Source of the DNA: Collybiopsis luxurians FD-317 M1
Taxonomy: Eukaryota > Basidiomycota > Agaricomycetes > Agaricales > Omphalotaceae
Assembly: GCA_000827265.1 (NCBI GenBank)
Contig: KN834761.1
Coordinates: 825,491 to 889,490 of the forward strand
Direction of reading: 5' to 3'
Length of the DNA: 64,000 nt
Below the pieces are notes generated by a model. The model saw only the letters and a program-made list of their open reading frames with translations, did not search any database and had not been told where the DNA came from. Of the stretch, positions 42,909 through 55,038 are shown piece by piece. A program made the position numbers and the translations under genes. Within the stretch, counting starts at the first letter, position 1, and the number at the start of each line of letters is the position of its first letter.

Positions 42909-45900
42909 AAGTAGTGATATTTCTCTTTACATTTAGCTTCATCCAATAAAATACTGTTCATTCCCGGTAAGTATTCAAGGAGCAGCGAGTAGTACGGATA
43001 CTTGGAGGGTGACGGGTTGTCTGTGTGGCTGTATGTGGCCCGCTTCCTGGACCAGCTGGGGTGGGTTTTAAAAGGTACAGTTGCGGGAGGGTTTCTGCAT
43101 ACCCGCAAGATACCTGTGCTATTCACTAGGGACAGTTTTACGCTACGAAATGCAACATTTAAATCAAGCTGGAAGGCGCTTCGGCTAAGCCACGGCAACA
43201 CTATCATAGTAGCCTGTAGGATTATGTTCTGTGACAATGACTCATCCAATGTAGTCATACTGCTATGCGCAACCTTCATAGTCATTACTACTACTACTAC
43301 TAGTAGACTACTAGTAAGTACTTTAAGTTGTCTCAATTCCGCATTACCATTAAGTACCATACAGTATATACTTCCACCGGGGCGCACACTCATCCATAGA
43401 TACCAAATGCTCCAATGATTCCGACTTCCCCCCTCTTCCAGAGTTCCACACATGGGATACACTGGATCTCAGCAGGAGTTTGTAAACATTTATTCCACGG
43501 CTGCTCGGCCTGGGTGTAGACGTTCGATCTCCGCTAGCGTAGTAGTGTGTATATGCTCTCTTTGTATGTAGTTCTTTAGTTGAATCAACTCTATTCTTCC
43601 CTCCTTTGTCACCTCCTCGATTGAGTTCGTTTTCATTTCTATGGTTCTCGTCCCTATTTTTCACAGGCATTGAGGCTTCTCGGCACTGCCAATCTTACGT
43701 TGGGCTGATCCCGAGGCGTCAGTTGAAAATTTAGCGCTTGTTTAGCGCTCTTCCAGCTCTTTATCATCGACTATGAAGAAGCTTTCCAGTAAAGCTTAGT
43801 TTCACCCTTCAGATAGATTGGCTCGCGATTCATCTATTTGTGGCTTTTCTGTGGTGTATTTTCTAGGGAGTAATCCACAGGCACTAAAAAGATACTACAC
43901 TGCTTGTCCAGGGTCCCAAACATTTTTGAACTTTTCCCGCCCTGACCTCGGCAGGGGGCAGGTCTCAGGAATGGCTCCAAGCTGAATTCATATTAACGGA
44001 TAAATGTATACCGACAAGCTAGAATTGTTATACTTTCGAGGTTTCCGAGAGATTCGACGATCTTTGGATTAAAACTTAGTTAGAATGGATGGGGGCTCTG
44101 TACGTGAGCCTTTTGTGTAATCTTCCAATACCAGCTGATGCCGAATAGCTCACACTTTACTCATGTCGGTCTACTTTCAGTGTATCGCAGGACGCAATCT
44201 TACAATCTATATCGTCGCCGTCCCCCATCTATCCATATTCGGAGCTGGGTCACTCGGCGTACCGAAAGACTATGCGCTGCTCATATATTGCCTTGTTAGT
44301 TACTATATGCATAGAGAACTGTTGATCCCCGGCCTAAAGCCAATCCTATTTGCAATTTATCTGGTTATGTTAAAATTTGAATGTCATACCTGATTCCCGG
44401 AAAAGGTCACAGCCACAGCCAAGTCAAGAAAGTATTCATGTCGACATCTTTTACTTTTGCAGCTTTGTCCTAGCGGTGAAAAATCCATGTAGCTCGTACC
44501 GTGTCACTTAAACTGAAATTAAAGGACAGTAACTTTGCACCCAGCAGGCCACGATGTTACAATTTCTTGTAGGTATGCCCCATCTCTCCAACAAAATACG
44601 TCGTCTGGCCCTATTACTTGACGAGTTTAACTGACGGATTGCCACGAGGCTTGGTAGTCTTCGTTTAATAGTCTTCTTTGCAAAATCCGTGGGGACTTTT
44701 CTCTTATCCCTCACTTTGCCGGATTTACTACTAATGCTATGGCTAATTACTGCTTTGATTTGATAACACAGACGACTTTGTTACGGTTGGTTTTCCCGTC
44801 ATACGACAAAGAAGTACACATGTCTCTTCACGAAAGTATACATCAACCTCCCGTGTTTCGCATTCCTTATACCGCCCTCACCCAGGTTTATTATGGCTGT
44901 TGCATGATGTTAGTCGTTCGGATACGCGTTACCAAATTTTCTATCCGTGTCTGGTAGGTCGAAATTGAGATTGACTTGCAGAGCTGAGATTAGGTGAGAT
45001 AGTACTTTCTTAATAGAGTAAAACTCACATTGCAACCGAGAGAGGAATCGCACAGCCGTGTTATAATACGCTGAAGGTAGCCGCTTCAGCTTAAATCATA
45101 GAATCAGCGTGTTTCAACTCTGTGAGGCACTTCCGTTTTGACTGCTCACCTCATCCCGCTTATTAACTGCATCCGGCCGAAATGAATTTCTTCTTGACAG
45201 ACGCAGGTTCGAAGAATAAGGAGATAATACGCGATCTCGTTGCAAGGTGAAGAACCTCTTCATATCGGAATGACCGCCTACATAGAACACTGAAACATGC
45301 TGCTGACCAAATTTACCTCTTATCGATCGATACTCTGAGGTTCTTTCCCAAATCGATTCACAATTAGACCACGGAAGTTCGCTGAAGGCGATTTCTTTCC
45401 GCGGATTGCTAGTGGTTAATCCTCTTGCCGTTATTATTTGCAGAAAGTAGAATGATTTCCGAATTCGGCAAGTCGGGGTCCCGATATATTCAGTGCGCTT
45501 TTGTCAAACATGTCATGACTTCAAGATCCCCGATGGTTTGCGACCCCCAAACGTAGCAATTTCGGTTGCATTTCCGACTGGTTGAGTTTCAAGGGTTCCA
45601 TCCTGCGGATAAATATCCATTGGAAGTATGATTCGTTCCTAATCTGGTTAAGACGGGGAAGAGGTAGGTTCTTGTCTAGCATTACTTATAGAATAATTAG
45701 TTGGCGGGAGATTGTCATTTTGGGGGCCAAATTAACATTAAAAAAACCCGGAAAATTTTGCATTTAACGGGTTCATTGCAAAAGCATATACACTTCGACA
45801 AATCGAATCCTGTGCCAGTGTATTATTCGTCGACACCACATTGTACACGTCCCATCTCCGTTTTACATTGATTGGAAATCGCAGATGAGAGAACAAGAGA

Positions 45901-48742
45901 GAACTAATTGCACCGGCGGTGCCTGGGGACGGGAACCTACGTTTTATTTCGAGTTTGTTATCACGAGCTCTTAGGTAGTGGTGCTGGTATTCGACCAGAA
46001 CCTGAGGGCTTGTACAGGTATTTACGATTCTTCTGCATCGATACTCATAAATACTACAGCCTGAGACCCAATGGAAGATCTACCAGTCGACGGAAAGGTG
46101 AGCATATTCAACTGACGGATTCTGGATACCGCAATATAAATATGCAGAAGCTATTACATCGTTCTTTGGTCACATTCCACCTTTTGATTTCGGTGCATGA
46201 GACTCACACAAGCTCATACACCGTGTGCTCACTTCTCGACTTGTATATCATTATATACTGACTACTATTCGTACCCAGGGGAGGATGCTCGTAGAACCTT
46301 GTCTTGAGCCCTAATCAGTAAAACAAGGCACGTTCACAGTACAAACATATCGCAGATCTTTTTTTGAATTCTGATCTTGATCCTAGACCTCGCTGAGCTA
46401 TGGCCCATCTACAGGCGTTGTTATCATGCTGCTTTCCAGCTACCTTCACACTGGAAGAAGGTCTTCGAAAATATATCCTTGATATGTGCCAGTGCGATAA
46501 AACACGCGGTGAGAAATGCAATCAGTTGGATTCAACGACGAAAATACATATATTGTTGATTTGAAGGGTCCTACACACGCGGTAAGAAATGCAATCAGTT
46601 GAGTCCAAACAAACTAATTACTAGCTGGCTGACGCACTTACCTCTCCATTTCAGGACTTTGGAGCCCGACACCTATCAAGCGGACCAAACTAGCGTGTAG
46701 GTTCCGGGCCAGGGAAAATCGAGAGTAGATAGATACTCTGTCATTGTTATCGCCCTTGGCCAATTAGCCCTCGTGAGTAACCGGAAAGATGTCGGCCATC
46801 ACGAAGAATTGAGAATCGGAAGAATGGCGGTATTGATTATATTATATATAGATATGAACATGATGGCACGGGAGGGGGGATCGTAGAATGCTACATCCCA
46901 TGTAGGTACATCTTTTCTCTCGATTTTAAGCACGGTTAATGGTACCTCGAAGATAGGAGAAAGCGGCCAGCCAGTGCTATACATGTACATGTGCGTTGTA
47001 TGTACATCAAATTTTCCTCCTGTTCGTTCCAGTCCGCGCGTCTTCTGCTCCGCCCGCAATGTGGAGAGAAAAGGATGTACCTGTGTGATTTCACAGAATT
47101 CACTTACGGCGCCTGAAGTGCTTCCTTTTAGTCTAGCCGTACCCTTGTGTCAATTTGAATGGCTGTCGGTGTCAGAAATAAATCAGAGATCCGAGATTTT
47201 AAGTTGAAGTTCGGACTGGGCGAACCTGGCTGGTGGTACTCCGAAAAGGAAAGCTCTAAGAACGTGTCTTTAGCGTACAGATGTAGTCTAAAGATGTAGT
47301 CTAAAGACATAAAAACAACAGCCCTCGGTGTACATACGAATCAGACACGATTACTCACAAATCCGAGTCACTGAGTCACTGAGTCACCGATGCGAAGAGG
47401 AAACTTGGGAACCGGGGAAGCAATGGACGTAAGTGCTAACGGCTTAGTGCTGATCGAGTCAGGGATTCTACTGGCTGGCTTGATTGGAGTCCTTGACTTG
47501 CGCTACCGCAGAGGTGAATCATCCGGCTACAAAGAGAGAACAAGAATCATTCATCCTTTGTCTAAAAATCGATCCGTGACCCACAACGTAAAATGAGATA
47601 CACTCAGTATCCGGGCATTTAGGCTAAGACCAAACCTGAATAAGGTAGCCACGGGCTGGAGGTGAGAGCACGCTGCTGTCGTAGGATCTGAATAACAGCT
47701 GAAACGATATCATTTCAGATTTTTGTAGCAAATGATTTATGATCATCTCAAGACGATTCTCACCTCGCAGTCGGGTCTTATGCTTGTTCTTGGTCGCGGT
47801 GATCGTTTCTAAGTCAAGTACGCTTGTTAGCTTAGTTTTCCAAATTATCCCTCAATGGAGCCCGTCTCATTCAACAGGATCCTCAAGTAAATTCTGAGAT
47901 GCACGAAATTCTCTAAAAATGACTGTGATTAAAAATAATGCCATAATTTCCCTATCCTATATACTCATTGAACTCGTTCACACCATGTCCTTTGCAGCCA
48001 GCAAGCAACCGCCCCATTGTCGACTTCATCAATGCACCGGTAACTAATGATCTTCAAAGACGAACATAGCATAGATTACGTAGACATCAAACATCTTATA
48101 GCGGAATAGCATGATCTGCAGATTTCGAATAGGTTTTTGAGCATATGTCGATGATGCCTAGCGTTGCCTACAATACTCTGACGTTCATAAAACGTTGTCT
48201 AATCCACTAGAACACATTTTTTCTTGTTCGGTGTTTCGGGTGATATGCACTATAGAGGAAAGGGTTCCAAGAGACATGAACGGCGAATTCTGCTAGTATC
48301 CCGGCACATCGTATACAATCCCTGTGAAAAATGGCATTTATGAGAACATTCCGATAACCTGCCAATGCATATATGTTGAGTTTTTTAAGCGAGAATCCCA
48401 ATGTCAGCTTGTTAAAAAAGAGCCCATTTTCGAAGGGAGAGCTAGACGTTGCGCTTGGAGTTTTTTCTAGAATCGGGTCTGAGCCTCGAAAATATCAGCC
48501 AATAGTTTAAGATTTCATTTTAATATTTCATGTTTAATTTGCGGAATCAGTGACTGGAAGAGGCACGGAAGGCGGCAAGGGTAACCGGTCAAGGTACAGA
48601 TTCCTGGGTCTGATTTTCCTAATTGAACTTACTGATGGAAGTGGAACGGAAAAGGAAAGCATTCTCTCTCTCCCTGTCCTTACGTTACGCTTTAGGCGAT
48701 GTGGCGGAGTTTATCTCTGGGTGAACGAGGTGATCACTGATG
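42909..48742. other. Gene-poor stretch of about 5.8 kb
   Basis: No convincing gene was found on either strand; the longer open frames (for example 42881-43462 minus) lack family motifs. Small features: a CTACTA-type simple repeat with CTAGTAG palindromes at about 43288-43317, a doubled 14-bp unit GATGTAGTCTAAA at about 47279-47308, and triple TGAGTCA-type sites at about 47364-47388. It may be decayed transposon DNA, given the hAT relic at its left end. Confidence 0.5.
47364..47388. promoter_or_regulatory. Triple CGAGTCA/TGAGTCA-type motif array
   Basis: CGAGTCAC then TGAGTCAC twice, in 8-bp phase. TGAGTCA is the bZIP (Gcn4/AP-1) site. No adjacent gene was identified. Confidence 0.4.
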
Positions 48743-48750
48743 TATAAAAA
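48743..48750 (+). promoter_or_regulatory. TATA box of the HMG-box gene
   Basis: TATAAAAA lies about 130 bp upstream of the ATG at 48878. Confidence 0.55.
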
Positions 48751-48877
48751 CTGAACGGCACTCACCTCGTGCCTTCCTTCCTGCGAAACCTTCCCTTTCC
48801 CGCCCGAGCGTTCATTTTTGCCTCCCCCCTTGCTCCCGACGATCACTTCCAGCGCCTGCTATAGCGCCTGTATTTCT

Positions 48878-50573
48878 ATGCCCGCTGAACGTTCCAGAGG
48901 CTCGCGGCGTTGCGGCGCTGATGGTGGGACCTTTTTCCTTATCGCATACATTCAACTAGTCTGATCAGTTTGGGTTTTTCAAATTTCAGGTAATCAGCTA
49001 GTTTGGACTGTGCCTGTCGAACCTGCTTCTCCCAGCGGTATTTCCTTCACTCCAAATATCACCCCCATCACCTTTAACGAACCCGAAATGGGTTCCGTGG
49101 ATGCTCCCGAGTCGGACCTCTTTCCCTCCGCCAGTGACCCTTCTTCTCCTCGTCGGCCGGCCCACTCTAAGAAGAAAGCTGAGAATCACATCCCCCGTCC
49201 CCCGAACGCCTTCATTCTCTTCCGCTCCTCATTCATTAAGAGTCAGCATGTTTCTACGGAAGTTGAAACCAACCATAGCACTCTTTCAAAAATTATTGGT
49301 CTAACTTGGCAAAACCTTCCGGAGGATGAGCGCCAGGTATGGCACGGAAAGGCAAAAGCTGCCCTCGATGATCATAAACGCAAGTTTCCTCAATACGCCT
49401 TCCGGCCACTGCACACCAAATCTAAAGGAGGGACTGAAAAGCGGAAGGTTAGGGAAGTAGGCCCGAAGGATATGAAGCGTTGTGCTAAGATCGCCGAGTT
49501 GTTAGTAGAAGGTAAGAAGGGAGTGGAACTGGATGCCGCTATCCAGGAATTCGACAAGCACCATGTACCGGAAGTTGAGACTCGGTTTGAAGCACCTATG
49601 ACCGAACGAACGTTCCGACGTTCTTCTCCTTCCATCAAGATTGAAGACGATGAAGAGACGCAACCGGCGACTTCACCTGCTCCCCAATTTCCCGAAGAGC
49701 CCCAGTCACGTTCTTCGTCGCCGGGTTCCCCTCCACCTCTCATTGACCCAGACGCACTCCCGCACTATCTGATGGCCTCGTCACCCTTAACCGAAATCCC
49801 CCCTCCTACATCCTCGCAGACTTCATTAGACGGTAACTACGTTTTCTCGTCCAAGGAGGAATCTTCATTTGTACGTCAATTTTCTTTTATTCCGCTCCTT
49901 CTCCTTTATGCAATTGTATTTAACCATTCAATAGAACACCACATTCTCTTTCGACCCATCAACTTCCTCCGCCTCGCCTTCCATGAGTCTCACTACTGAT
50001 GACTCGATATCGAATGCATATGGCATTTTCGACCAAACCACCTTTTGCGCCCCGCAAACTCGTCCATCACTTTCGATAAATACCTCGTACCCGGATCCCA
50101 CCTATTTAAGTGATTGGACCAGGTCGTCATCTCCGATTAGCATCCCGTCAACGCCATGTTACTCTGTAAGCCCGATGCCAGGACAGTATCATACGACGTT
50201 GAATTCATCATATTTACACCCCCTTCGTCACGCTTCCTCCTGCTCATCTCTCGAGTCGACAACGTCTTTCGACTCGGCTAGCTCGTATGAAGACTTTCCG
50301 AAGGATTACGATTCTATTGATCCCTCAATGACATCGGCTCACGCTTACTCTCAGTATCCTCCGGAGATGCCGATATTTATCGCATCTAATGATACGACGG
50401 ACTTTTGCACTAGTCCTTACGAACCTTCATTGATTGCTCCGATATCTTCGCCGATGGATAAACTCCATTTCGCAAAATTCCAGGGGCAGTACCCGTACCT
50501 CAATCCTGACGACTCCCTCGCTATAGACTTTTCCACATTCACTTCCCTTCCCCTCTCCTTGAGCCAGTGTTAA
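48878..50573 (+). CDS. HMG-box transcription factor (MATA_HMG type)
   Basis: Exons 48878-48923, 48990-49870 and 49935-50573 give 1566 nt, 521 aa. The N-terminus MPAERSRGSRRCGADGNQLV then WTVPVEPASP leads to the box at about 82-155: HIPRPPNAFILFRSSFIK, TEVETNHSTLSKIIGLTWQN, LPEDERQVWHGKAKAALDDH and KRKFPQYAFRP. RPPNAFILFR, SKIIG..W and the KFPQY end are those of fungal MATA_HMG proteins such as Ste11/Prf1-like and mating-type factors. A basic segment follows (KSKGGTEKRKVREVGPKDMK), then a long Ser/Pro/Thr-rich tail presumed to activate transcription. It binds DNA in the nucleus; mating or developmental control is likely by family but which pathway is unknown. No homeodomain or pheromone gene is beside it, so it is not obviously a mating-type locus. 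Confidence 0.92.
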
Positions 50574-52934
50574 TTCTGGTAAGGGATTCGCCTTAGAATC
50601 CTTATACGTTCATTTCCCTTTATCGGTCCGTGTCATTCTTTTGGTTAAACTCTCATTTTTCTTCTTTTCTTCTGAGACGGACCGCGCGAGACGCTTCTAC
50701 TACCTGGTTTCTCTTTCCTCGTCTTGTGCTTTAGATGATTGTGGAGATGTATTAACAGAAAGGATAAAGGTTTATTCTTGATTTAACTTGATTTATAATA
50801 TTTACCTTCTACCTACGTTTCTCTTCCTTGCAGCTCCCGAAGCGATTCCTACACCCTTCATACTAACTTATCTGTACCCTCAACCCAAGCCATCCGACTC
50901 CTTCTCCACCTCCACCCGCTACGAAGTCACGCCACCCACCTTGATTTATTATTTGGGACGTACAAAATATTTAATTTTTCTCGCGAAGACGCCACCCCAA
51001 GGTCGACGGTTCCGGCTCTAGGTTAGAGGATTTTTATCATTTGATTTCTCGTCCCTTTCTCTTCCTATCTATTCTCGTACGTACGACTGGTGTTCCCCTT
51101 CTCATTTTTTTTTTCATATACTGTTCGTTGTCCAAATGTATCATAGTGGGATTGTACTTTGTATATTACCATACATTACAGGAGAGTTTCAATGTCCGTT
51201 AGGTAGAAGGAAATGAATAAATGCCTTTATTTTATTCCGCATAGATGGGAAGGGAAGGGGATTTCGACGTGAAACATGGGATACAAGTCATCCGTATATT
51301 CGGGCTAAGCATAGGCTGAAGGCGTTAGACAGATTTTCCCATGAAACCGCCCAAGTGCTCACAAACCTTAAAAAATTCCCGCGCGGATCTGTTATACAAA
51401 GTGTTATTTCTGAACAGAATGTTTGTTCGTTTTCTGATGAGTAATTGATATCTGTCCTTTGTATATTAATTGTGTACGTCGATGATGAAATCGGCATCAG
51501 GGTATTCAGTTCATGGAGTATTGTGCCGCAAGAATAGTGGCCAGATCGCCTACCCGCAGGCAAACATACACCTGCATACACTTGGCCTCGACTCGCGGGA
51601 GGCCGTAAGTAACCAACAAGCCGCGACTGAGAAGGACATGACGTTCAGTTAACTATTCTTGAGATTTCATGATGAGACTTGATAAAGGTTCATACGCCGT
51701 GTGTCTGTTTGGACACCCGGACAGGGCTTGCACTTAAATTACGATTTTCTACATACAAATGTCCAGTATTTCCAGGAACAGCAACTCAAATGAGAAGTGA
51801 AAGCATATACGACCTCCGCCCTCGTCGGTGGATAGTAGATATGTACGTCCAAAAATCAACAGCCAGCATATACTATTGACGTACATATGCACGTTCCACA
51901 GGGAAGTCAATAGTACCCTTCAAGTTGGTCAGGGATTGACACGAAAAATTCTTTCTGAAAAAAGCTGATTCAAGTTTTTCCAGCCCGGTCTGGAGGTCCT
52001 ATTCTAGATCTCTGAGACCGGAGTATATCTCCGTTTTTCTCCGTCTCAGAGTCCGAAATCCACAACCACATGCAAATCATCTCTGGCCTCGAGGCAAATC
52101 AAAGCATTCGTCACAAAGTACTCATCCCAACCTGGAAGTCCTAAAGACGAGCTTCCCTCGCCGACAACTTGGTACTTGCCGGATTGGAGGCCTTAGCTCC
52201 TTCTCGAAGTCTTAGATTATCTACTAAGCGCTGTAATGGAAGTCGCTTAATCTAGGCGAGAAACAGCGGCTCTTGCGATCGATGTAATAACTCTTCGGAC
52301 CTCGTTTAAAGGAATTCGAAGCTAAATAATAGATGCCTCGAGGCTGCGGAGAGTATACATACCTAGAAGGACCGGCTGTGGTCGGAAATGAAATGTGTAG
52401 TGACTTTACTACGAGAAAGGGTACAATTCGACGTCGTCGTACGTTTCTAGTACCGAAGCCGGCTATAGGGAAGAACAGAACACCGCAGGTGGGGCCCCGG
52501 GTGGGGTCAGAAGTATCCGTTCCTGCCAGTGGTACCTCTAACTTTTCATCCAGGTGTGAAAACACGTTGAATGAAATTTACTATCCAAGTGGATAGTCTA
52601 TCGAATCCATCTGAGGATCTGCAACGTGTTGAGTCTGAGTTTGAGTTTGAGTCCAGACCAACGCATACGTAACTCCAAGGATTTCTGAACCGGACCTTCA
52701 TGCGGCGCCAGAGGGACCAACGCCACTAGGCTCGAGCTTGAGTGGGAGATTAGCCGCCTTGAACTGCTATATCACTGCGTATGCAGCCGTTTCATATTTT
52801 TACATGACACTGTTTGATGTCTCGGTCCGGGTGCTCCCCTCACACGGGCGCCTGATTGCTTGCTCGGGTATCAAACTTAGAGAAATTACTCAGAGAAATT
52901 ACAATCCAAAGGCGCCTGCACCTAGATTATCTAT
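50574..52934. other. Intergenic between HMG-box and multi-TM genes
   Basis: No gene was recognised. 50574-51200 is the likely 3' UTR and terminator region (T-rich). A short hairpin at 52009-52051 is listed separately. Confidence 0.5.
52009..52051. repeat. Nested hairpin
   Basis: CTCTGAGACCGGAG pairs with CTCCGTCTCAGAG across a short loop, and inside it CGGAG pairs with CTCCG around TATAT. A T run lies in the loop. The function is unknown. Confidence 0.5.
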
Positions 52935-54290
52935 CTAATCAATCACCGACTCTAGGCAGGTCGAAGCAAGTTCGGAGTCAGACTTCATAGGGGGACCCGA
53001 TTCCGTGGATACTCCAACAGCTACTCGAATGAGGACGAATGCAAACACGATACCCTGCACATTGAATGAGCATTTTAATTACCCTTGAACAGGAAAGGGA
53101 CTAACAATCAACTGAGTTACCTGTAGGTTTGCACGCAAAAGAGGGAAGGAATAATTCATTTCTGGAACACGGAGAAGGATAAACACTCTTACCGCATCAA
53201 TTAAAAGATAGACTATATGCATTTTGAGAGAATAACATATCAGGATCGCGAGCAACGTAGCAGAGTAGATAGCCCCGGACTCTGAGATTACACCGGCGAT
53301 AAAGATGCCACTGCAACCAGCGCGCGCGCTTGTTCCCAACATAGGGCATGAAACGAATATTTCGCTTGCTTCTTTAACTTGACGGTGGAGCCAATAAATC
53401 CTACCAGCAATCAGGACTACATTTTACAAATCACATTAGAACGCGGGTCATCTAAGTCTGTAAACACTTACCCGTGGATGCAAGATTAGTGATCAAAGTT
53501 AGTACGAAAAAGAGCAAGACCGGATCGTATAGCCAGCTCTCAAATATAGAGGCCCCAGTCCAGCCTTGGGCCATCCGTTGCAGCACATAGATCGAAATGC
53601 CTAGACAAGATAAGTTAAGCGGATTTTATAATACTATATACACAGGAAGAAGGTGAGATCCCTCACCGACGCTGGCAAGAAAGAGCGCAAGCATGGGTGC
53701 CAGAACTTTCTTATTTCCCCCCCAAACGACGTATAAACGGTAAATCTGTAAGACCAATCTTTTAGACAGATTCTGTCTATGTATCACAAGAACATACCAC
53801 AAAAGCATCACCCACATATGTCTGCAAAAAGTATGTCGTTGTCTTGAGAATATATTCCGAACTATTGACTCCGACCAAAATCTCGTCCAAGTCTGAGATC
53901 GGGTTAATCTTCCCACTTGTATCGGTTGTAGAGGCAGATGAGTCAAAGAAAGCGTATAGCGTTCGTTGTAAGTGTATCGAAAGGTGCTGAAAGCAAATCG
54001 TCATTTATGAAGCCTTCTACTCGAAAACAGCAACCTACCAAAGTAGCAAGCAAAAACATAACAAGGATAACCCCGAGGATTCTTACCGTCCCTCTTGATC
54101 GACTGTGTTTGGTATGTCGTCTCCGCATTACCAGGATGACCGCTATAAGGGCCAGAAGCAGAAAAAAGCCTGAAAAATCCCGTTTCCATCAGCCAAACTA
54201 AGTCTCATAACAGAGTGTATCAATATTACCATAGAGTACACTTTCGACGAAAACAGCTATTATGCTCAGCTCGCCTAGCCCGACGGCCAT
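52935..54290 (-). CDS. Agaricomycete multi-TM protein (DUF6533/DUF6534-like architecture)
   Basis: Eight exons, 54290-54230, 54169-54039, 53986-53798, 53745-53667, 53600-53472, 53416-53193, 53120-53106 and 53054-52935, total 948 nt (315 aa). Membrane segments in order: LSIIAVFVESVLYGFFLLLA and LIAVILVM; ILGVILVMFLLATLHLSIHL; TYVGDAFVIYRLYVVWGGN; VLAPMLALFLASVGISIYVL; DPVLLFFVLTLITNLASTVL then IAGRIYWLH; SGAIYSATLLAILICYSL; and QLIGIVFAFVLIRVAVGVST. The LATLH after helix 2, the GD..IYRLYVVWG motif and the LIRVAVG end are typical of a large Agaricomycete seven-helix family of unknown function. The 15-nt exon 7 is needed to keep the last helix in frame. The acidic-polar tail ends at VID. Confidence 0.87.
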
Positions 54291-54925
54291 ATTGAGGATG
54301 ATTTTAAAGAGCGAAAAACTATGTCTGGGTCGTTCTACGATCGAGTAGGAGGGCTGGCGGGTCGACAGGCCGCGGAAGACGAGATATTTGAATAAACGTC
54401 GAAGATAAGCAGGGTCGATGGCTTAATACACAATTCATTTCACGGTCCCTAACGTCTTATGAAGAATGTCGGGTAATACTGAGCTTAATAAGAAGCACAA
54501 GGAAAGAATTGCGAATGGTAGGTTACTCCTTCATTCTGACCTGGAAGAGCTGCCTGCGTTTTGCAGTCTGAAGCGTGTAATTATTAAGAGGAAATCCCGG
54601 ACAGCTCTGGCGTCGGTTAGTTACATAGTAAGTTTTGGACAAGAAAGGGAAAGCGTCTAGATCACAGTGGTTGCAAAGTTCGAACCATTCCGTTTCCAGT
54701 AGTCGTGCGGGGCGCCACATTTCTCGGTTCCAACCTATGCCCGCATTCGGTCATTGACAAGCATACAAAAGCGGGTCAAAGAACCAGATTGGAGGAATTA
54801 ATCACGTCCAGCAAGCGTTTAAATGCACCATCACATCTGAAATTGATAGGTTACCTTGGACTCTGGACTTTTTAACGTTATTAACTAACGGCGTAATCTA
54901 TATACAAGGGAGCGCTACCCAAGGC
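54291..54925. other. Intergenic
   Basis: It holds the upstream region of the multi-TM gene. No gene was recognised. Confidence 0.5.
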
Positions 54926-55038
54926 ATGGATTCAATGAATTCCGAGAACATCCGACCTGCGCCTCCTCTGTTTACTAGGAAAGAGTGGCAAGATCAAATG
55001 AAAATTTTCCAGTCTTGTCCGTATGACAGCCCCATTGG
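54926..55038 (+). CDS. Possible first exon of an unidentified gene or relic
   Basis: ATG at 54926 opens MDSMNSENIRPAPPLFTRKE then WQDQMKIFQSCPYDSPIG, ending at a donor-like GTAAGC at 55039. Composition looks protein-like and a CTATATACA motif lies upstream, but no continuing exon was found within the next kilobase. It may be a relic. Confidence 0.25.

Noticed and set aside
42881..43462. 193-codon minus-strand open frame
   Set aside because: No domain or signal; it runs antisense across the hAT relic and a CTACTA simple repeat, and composition looks non-coding.
48878..50573. HMG-box gene as evidence for a mating-type locus
   Set aside because: No homeodomain pair, pheromone or receptor gene lies nearby; HMG-box factors of this type also occur outside mating loci.
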